64,000 nucleotides of DNA, taken from Candidatus Binataceae bacterium (GTDB lineage Bacteria > Desulfobacterota > Binatia > Binatales > Binataceae). Shown piece by piece: positions 59,604-64,000 of this stretch. Below the pieces are notes generated by a model. That model was not told the DNA's origin, ran no database searches, and was given only the letters and a program-made list of their open reading frames with translations. Location of the stretch: positions 62,001-126,000 of the forward strand of contig DATJMX010000057.1 in assembly GCA_035508495.1 (NCBI GenBank), given 5' to 3'. The stretch's first letter is position 1. Each line of letters opens with the position of its first letter. The position numbers were made by a program, and so were the translations under genes.

Positions 59604-59613
59604 ACCGATCGGT
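59604..59613. promoter_or_regulatory. palindrome ACCGATCGGT, candidate operator of the CocE gene
   Basis: A perfect 10-bp palindrome within CTTACCGATCGGTTAA, 34 bp upstream of the CocE-type start. ACCG...CGGT arms are frequent in TetR and similar operators, but no regulator is near. Confidence 0.35.
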
Positions 59614-59646
59614 TAATTTCGTCGATATCGCCGGGGAGACACTGCT

Positions 59647-61575
59647 ATGAGCGACGAGAAGCTCAACGAGATTGTTGTCGAACGCAACCTGATCATTCCG
59701 CTCAGCGATGGCGCAGAGCTGGGCGCCGATCTTTATCGCCCTGCCGGCGAGGGAAAGTTTCCGGCGCTGCTCTCCTTCTATCCTTATCACAAGGACGATT
59801 TTATCGGCGCGATGAACGAGGCGCCGCGGCGCTATTTCGCGGCGCGCGGCTATGCGCATCTGCTGATCGATTTTCGCGGGCTTGGCGGATCGAGCGGCGT
59901 CGCCTGGGATGCGATGGAGCGCGGCGAGGGCCGCGACGGTGCCGAAGCCGTCGAATGGATCGCGCGTCAGCCGTGGTGCGACGGCAACGTCGGGATGTGG
60001 GGTCTCTCGTACGGAGGAATCAGCTCGCTCAAGGTCGGCGCCGAGAATCCGCCGCATCTCAAAGCAATCGCGCCGCTCCAGGGCAGCGTCGATATCTATC
60101 ACGACATCCTGGTGCCCGGCGGATGCCGCAACATGCTGGGCGCGTACGGCGCGTGGGGCTCGATGATGCTCGCGATGAACCTGATGCCGCCCACCAACGC
60201 CGACGCCGACGGCCGCTGGTACAAAGTCTGGCGCGAGCGTCTCGAAGCCAGCACGCCATACATCTTCAACTGGGACGCGCATCCGTATCATGACGAATAC
60301 TGGGACGCGAAAGTCGTCGATCCCGCGCGCATCAAAGTGCCGACTTTTCTAATCGGCGGCTGGCGGGACATCTTTCCCGACGGCATGCCCGCGATCTATC
60401 CGCGCCTCGGCGGCCCGAAGAAGCTGCTGATGGGCCCCTGGATGCATACGCTTCCCGACCTCGCCCCGTCCGAGCCGATCGATTACCTGCCAGAGCTCAA
60501 ACGATGGTTCGATCACTGGCTGCGCGGCGAGAAGAACGGCATCGAGAGCGAGCCACCCGTGACGATCTTCGTGCAGCAGGGCGACAAGTGGCGCCACGAG
60601 CGCGAATGGCCGCTGGCACGCGCGAAATCGCGAACGCTTCATCTCGCTCACGGCGGCAAACTCGCTGACTCCGCCGATCGCGAGGAAGGCAGTGAGAGCT
60701 ACGTCGCGAATCCCACGGTCGGCACGAGCGCGGGTCTTTGGGATCCAATCGGCCTCGGTGTCGGGATGCCGACCGATCAAAATGACGACGAGCATCTTTC
60801 GCTCGTCTATACATCCGAGCCGCTCGGCGCCGATGCCGAGATAACCGGCGCGGGGCAGGCCACTATTCACGCCGAGCTGAAAGAGGGCGATGAGGCGACG
60901 CTGGTAGCGAAGCTGTGCGATGTCGATCCCGACGGCGGTTCGACGCTTATCACCAGCGGATGGCTCCGCGCGACGTGCCGCGAGACCTACGCGCGACGCG
61001 CCAAGCTCGAGCGCGGCGAGGTCTATGAATTCAAGATTCCGCTGTGGGCGACGTCGTATCGAGTCGCGCACGGGCATCGTATCCGCCTCGTGATCGCGTG
61101 CGCCGACTTCCCGCGGATTTGGCCGACCAAGAGCAATCCCGAGATTCGACTCTTCTTCGGCGGCAAGCGCGGCTCCACGCTCAGCCTCCCGATCGTCGAG
61201 CGCGGAGGTGCGGCTGACGGCCCGCGCGTTCGATCGATCCCGCCCGCGGCGCTGCCGAATCCACGCACTCCGATCTGGAAAATCGAGCGCGACATGGTGA
61301 GCGGCGCTGTCACCGTGACCACCGGCCAGAACGTCGCTGTGCCTCTGCCGCAAGGCGGAGTGCTGCACGTCGATCACGCTGCCAGCGCGCGCGTCAGCGC
61401 GAACCGCCCCGACGAGGCTGTCGTGCGCGGCGACACTTCGTTCAGCGCCAACCTGCCCGTCATCGGCAATTTCGCGGTGAAGACGCAGAGCTGGGTCACG
61501 CAACACGGCATGCTGCTGAGCGGGCGCGTGACGATCGATGATCGCGTCGTATTCGACAAGCGGTGGGAGAAGTAG
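59647..61575 (+). CDS. CocE/NonD family alpha/beta hydrolase
   Basis: 642 residues. The N-terminal hydrolase domain has LIIPLSDGAELGADLYRPAG and the nucleophile Ser121 in GMWGLSYGGISSLK (GxSYGG). LLIDFRGLGGSSG precedes it, and PTFLIGGWRDIFPDGM and GPWMHTLPD contain likely acid and His. The C-terminal ~250 residues form the jelly-roll domain of the X-Pro dipeptidyl-peptidase/cocaine esterase family (YKVWRERL..., HLAHGGKL, VAHGHRIRLVIACADFPR). It cleaves an ester or amide, but the substrate is unknown. It starts with the ribosome site GGGGAGA. Confidence 0.9.
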   Translation: MSDEKLNEIVVERNLIIPLSDGAELGADLYRPAGEGKFPALLSFYPYHKDDFIGAMNEAPRRYFAARGYAHLLIDFRGLGGSSGVAWDAMERGEGRDGAEAVEWIARQPWCDGNVGMWGLSYGGISSLKVGAENPPHLKAIAPLQGSVDIYHDILVPGGCRNMLGAYGAWGSMMLAMNLMPPTNADADGRWYKVWRERLEASTPYIFNWDAHPYHDEYWDAKVVDPARIKVPTFLIGGWRDIFPDGMPAIYPRLGGPKKLLMGPWMHTLPDLAPSEPIDYLPELKRWFDHWLRGEKNGIESEPPVTIFVQQGDKWRHEREWPLARAKSRTLHLAHGGKLADSADREEGSESYVANPTVGTSAGLWDPIGLGVGMPTDQNDDEHLSLVYTSEPLGADAEITGAGQATIHAELKEGDEATLVAKLCDVDPDGGSTLITSGWLRATCRETYARRAKLERGEVYEFKIPLWATSYRVAHGHRIRLVIACADFPRIWPTKSNPEIRLFFGGKRGSTLSLPIVERGGAADGPRVRSIPPAALPNPRTPIWKIERDMVSGAVTVTTGQNVAVPLPQGGVLHVDHAASARVSANRPDEAVVRGDTSFSANLPVIGNFAVKTQSWVTQHGMLLSGRVTIDDRVVFDKRWEK

Positions 61576-61621
61576 CTCGCGCCGGCACCCAAGCCGAATA
61601 CTCCGTTACGCGGGTCACACC

Positions 61622-62350
61622 TCAGCAGGCGTGGCTGCCGTTACATTGATTGTCGCCGATTGGTTTCGAGTGATTCTGACAGGCTTGCTCGCCGTTGCAT
61701 GAATTGTTGCCGATCGACGCGCTGTTGTTATCGCAGGCTAACTCGCCATTGCAGGAATTGCTGCCCACGCGCGCAGAGCGGGAGAGACATGACGCAAAGC
61801 CACGACAGGAATCGTCGCCGATCGGAGCCGTGTTATGCTTGCATGCAACGCTGCCTTGGCAGGAATCCGATCCAATCTTTGCTTGGTTCTCGTCACAGGC
61901 GGAGTTCCCGTTTTTGCACGAATTGTCGCCAATCTGAGCGACGTTATCGATACATGCAGTATCGCCCTGGCAGGAATTGGTCCCAATTTTTGCGCTGTTC
62001 CTGGTGCAGGCGTCGAGTCCGTCTTTGCATGAATTGTCTCCGACGGCAGCATTGTTCTGCTCGCAGGCAGATACTTCTCGGCAGGAATTTTTTCCTATAG
62101 GTCCGTCGTTCTCGGAGCAGCTTTCGAAACCCACGCAGGAGCCGTCGCCAACTCGCCCTTGATTTCCTCCACACGCGAGCACGTCGTTACAGGCGTTTTG
62201 TCCAATGGTTCCGCGATTTCCAAGGCAGGCATTGATTCCCTGGCAGCTGCTGGCGGGAACTTGCGCCCAGCTGCCAGAGACCGCAATGAGTATCGTTGTG
62301 ACCAGAATGGCAGCACCAAGTGACAGCGCGCCGTTTTGCCGCTTAGCCAT
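61622..62350 (-). CDS. secreted cysteine-repeat protein, 12 tandem 18-residue units
   Basis: 242 residues. A signal peptide (AAILVTTILIAVSGSWA) is followed by a body built only from the unit I/V-G-x-N-S-C-x-G-x-x-A-C-x-x-N-x-A-x, 10 full copies plus partial ones at both ends, 24 Cys in all. Cys spacing alternates 5 and 11 residues; two units have 6. Such regular beta-turn repeats with paired Cys suggest a disulfide-laddered solenoid. I do not recognise a family. The gene is alone and convergent with the CocE-type gene. Confidence 0.8.
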   Translation of the reverse strand: MAKRQNGALSLGAAILVTTILIAVSGSWAQVPASSCQGINACLGNRGTIGQNACNDVLACGGNQGRVGDGSCVGFESCSENDGPIGKNSCREVSACEQNNAAVGDNSCKDGLDACTRNSAKIGTNSCQGDTACIDNVAQIGDNSCKNGNSACDENQAKIGSDSCQGSVACKHNTAPIGDDSCRGFASCLSRSARVGSNSCNGELACDNNSASIGNNSCNGEQACQNHSKPIGDNQCNGSHAC

Positions 62351-62527
62351 GACTCCGTCCTATCCTCCAAGCATCGCGATACAACTACCAGTGAGCTTTC
62401 AACGCAAGCCCTGAGTCAAACTTCGGGGCCAGCAGATGAATCGCAAACGCTTCCAATTTGAACGCAGCAGTACAGATCGCGAGTGAAGTTGGCATAGAAT
62501 CGGTACTTCTCGAGCGCGAGCCACCCT

Positions 62528-62821
62528 ATGCCTTTCCGCTTCTATCGCCGCGTCCACGTTCTGCCCGGTGTTTCTATAAATGTTTCGAAGTCGGGACCAT
62601 CGCTGAGCGTCGGGATGCGCGGCGCTCACTTGACGCTCGGTCGAAATGGCGTTTCGCGCACCGTCGGCATCCCCGGCACCGGCATCTACTACACCAGCCG
62701 CGCCGGCACGCACACTGGCGCGCATTATCACGGCGGCAGCGGCGCCGGCATCGGCTGGATGATTGCCGCTGTCGTGATCGCAGCGCTCGCGCTGCTGACG
62801 CATTCGCACAGCGGCAGATGA
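62528..62821 (+). CDS. DUF4236 family protein
   Basis: 97 residues starting MPFRFYRRVHVLPGVSINVSKSGPSLSVGMRGAHLTLGRNG, the full DUF4236 consensus (glycine-rich, beta-rich). A short His/Gly loop and a C-terminal transmembrane helix (IGWMIAAVVIAALALL) follow. DUF4236 proteins are small and of unknown function, frequent near stress or phage genes. It stands alone. Confidence 0.88.
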   Translation: MPFRFYRRVHVLPGVSINVSKSGPSLSVGMRGAHLTLGRNGVSRTVGIPGTGIYYTSRAGTHTGAHYHGGSGAGIGWMIAAVVIAALALLTHSHSGR

Positions 62822-62901
62822 GACCGCATCGCGCTGACTCCCCGCTCTATCGTGACATCGTGATGCTTTGCTAACCTCGCGCGCCGGATGGGAGACTGCG
62901 C

Positions 62902-64000
62902 GTGAGCATCGAGGCCAAACAGCCCTCGCAGCGGCGGCTGCTGATCGCAGGCGTCGCGGGCAATATTCTGGAATGGTACGACTTTTCGATCTACGGCTTT
63001 TTTGCGCTCGCGATCGGGCAGCACTTCTTCCCTTCGCATAGCCGCTCGACTGAGCTTATCGACGCGTACGGCGCGTTCGCGGCGGGCTTCCTGATGCGCC
63101 CGGTCGGCGCGCTTGTCTTCGGCCGAATCGGCGATCGCCTGGGGCGCCATCATGCGTTGATGCTCTCGGTGCTCGCGATGGCGCTGCCAACTTTCGCGAT
63201 CGGCCTTCTTCCGACCTACCAGCAAATCGGAATCACGGCGACGATCCTGATGGTCGTGCTGCGGCTCATCCAGGGACTTTCGGTGGGCGGCGAGTACACG
63301 ACCTCGGTCGTCTTTATGGTCGAGCGATGCCATAGCTCGCGCCGCGGACTGGTCGGTGCGTTCGGCACCTCGGGCGCGTTCGCCGGCGTGATGCTGGGAT
63401 CCGCCGTCGGCACTGCCGTCGCCTGGACGATGCCGCAGGCCGCGTTGATGGCATGGGGATGGCGCGTGCCGTTTCTGCTTGGGATCTCGATCGGAGTTGC
63501 GGGCTATTTCATTCGCCGAGAAATCAGCGACGCCGGCCAGCCCGCGCGCGCCGAACCGCCGCCGCTGGGCGAATTAATTCGCGGCCAGTGGCGGCGAATC
63601 TTCCAGGTCTCGGGCTTCAAGGTGCTCGACGCGGTCGGTTTCTACCTGATGTTCGTGTACTCGACGACGTATCTTTCCGAGATCGTCGGCTTCAGCAAAC
63701 GGCGCGCGATGGCGATCAACACGATTGGAATGGCGGCGGCGCTTATCATACTGCCGATCGCAGGCGCGCTATCCGATCGCGTCGGTCGCAAGCCGGTGCT
63801 GCTCGTCTCGGCGGCGATGATCGCAATCTTCGCGTGGCCGCTCTTCAACCTGCTCTGGCATCCCGCATTTCGCATCCCGCTGTCTGGTCAAATTGGCTTC
63901 GCGATGCTGATCGGGCTGTTCGACGGCGTATCTCCTGCGACCGCTGCCGAGGCGTTCCCGTCGAACGTGCGATGCAGCGGCGTTGCGCTGAGCCATAATC
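62902..64000 (+). CDS. MFS transporter, MHS family, partial (runs off the window)
   Basis: Partial, 366 codons. GTG start with GGGAG upstream. LLIAGVAGNILEWYDFSIYGFFALAIGQHFFPS is the metabolite:H+ symporter family opening. LVFGRIGDRLGRHHALMLSVL and LRLIQGLSVGGEYTTSVVFMVERCHSSRRG are the signature blocks, as in ProP, KgtP and citrate/shikimate transporters. Substrate open. The C-terminus lies outside the window. Confidence 0.9.
   Translation, partial: MSIEAKQPSQRRLLIAGVAGNILEWYDFSIYGFFALAIGQHFFPSHSRSTELIDAYGAFAAGFLMRPVGALVFGRIGDRLGRHHALMLSVLAMALPTFAIGLLPTYQQIGITATILMVVLRLIQGLSVGGEYTTSVVFMVERCHSSRRGLVGAFGTSGAFAGVMLGSAVGTAVAWTMPQAALMAWGWRVPFLLGISIGVAGYFIRREISDAGQPARAEPPPLGELIRGQWRRIFQVSGFKVLDAVGFYLMFVYSTTYLSEIVGFSKRRAMAINTIGMAAALIILPIAGALSDRVGRKPVLLVSAAMIAIFAWPLFNLLWHPAFRIPLSGQIGFAMLIGLFDGVSPATAAEAFPSNVRCSGVALSHN

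Noticed and set aside
1..64000. CRISPR arrays, insertion sequences, prophage or integrase genes
   Set aside because: No spaced direct repeats, transposase or integrase motifs were seen on either strand. The McrBC locus has no visible att repeats.

Overview
The window is about 64 kb of GC-rich DNA, dense with genes, from an uncultured-looking soil or environmental bacterium. It is free-living and Gram-negative in character, with many lipoprotein signal peptides and FtsB, ThyX, FabI and GuaB. The gene mix includes F420/flavin luciferase-like (LLM) oxidoreductases, CaiB-type and acetate-type CoA transferases, enoyl-CoA hydratase, phytanoyl-CoA dioxygenase, SnoaL/limonene-epoxide-hydrolase folds and a SelB factor. 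This resembles the deltaproteobacteria-related Binatota/Desulfobacterota genomes. That placement is an inference and has not been tested. There are no rRNA, tRNA, CRISPR, IS or prophage genes in the window.

Layout. 1-4250 (minus): an AddB-like nuclease and the start of an AddA-like helicase, overlapping by ATGA. 4328-10266 (minus): a methyltransferase, a compact NTF2-like/LLM/MOSC operon, a DUF2231 membrane protein and a GT39/Agl23-type membrane protein, the last two with Ala/Pro/Ser/Thr-rich tails. 10400-13812 (plus): an ABC importer operon made of a double permease, an ATPase, a free-standing AAA-associated C-terminal domain and a limonene-epoxide-hydrolase-like enzyme. 14002-16572: a small secreted protein, then selB. 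16676-18997 (minus): a tandem-fused CaiB/BaiF CoA transferase. 19217-22851 (plus): an orphan PstS, a BON-like secreted protein and a UvrD helicase. 23102-25258 (minus): an F420-type LLM gene overlapping two paralogous lipoproteins. 25317-30870: MBL hydrolase, fabI, gloB, a CopD-like/MFS pair and a CoA transferase. 30867-31674: ftsB, then a strong promoter driving a 37-residue lysine-rich protein and a structured 3' region. 31748-34746: FAD oxidoreductase, hydrolase and enoyl-CoA hydratase. 34756-37889: an McrBC-type restriction locus whose mcrC is frame-broken. 38066-44105 (plus): guaB (with an intrinsic terminator just before its ribosome site), ddl, rdgB, a GT-B-like protein and an MscS channel fused to a cyclic-nucleotide domain. 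44541-49436: a secreted Cys protein, a CoxE/MoxR pair, and a GNAT/DUF309/thyX operon. 49600-57238: GST, DHA2 exporter, small lipoprotein, a methyltransferase with one in-frame TGA, SDR, PhyH-type dioxygenase (12-bp palindrome upstream), a Lon-N domain fusion, a CDP-alcohol phosphatidyltransferase and a lipoprotein. 57528-64000: a beta-lactamase-like pseudogene, an LCAT-like lipase, a CocE/NonD hydrolase, a secreted protein of 12 Cys-rich 18-residue repeats, DUF4236 and a truncated MHS-family transporter.

Most of the window is ordinary chromosomal backbone with no large mobile region. The items most worth a second look are the UGA-interrupted methyltransferase in a genome that encodes SelB, the 24-cysteine repeat protein, the LLM/two-lipoprotein operon, the small lysine-rich protein unit, the Lon-N fusion and the split ABC ATPase operon.
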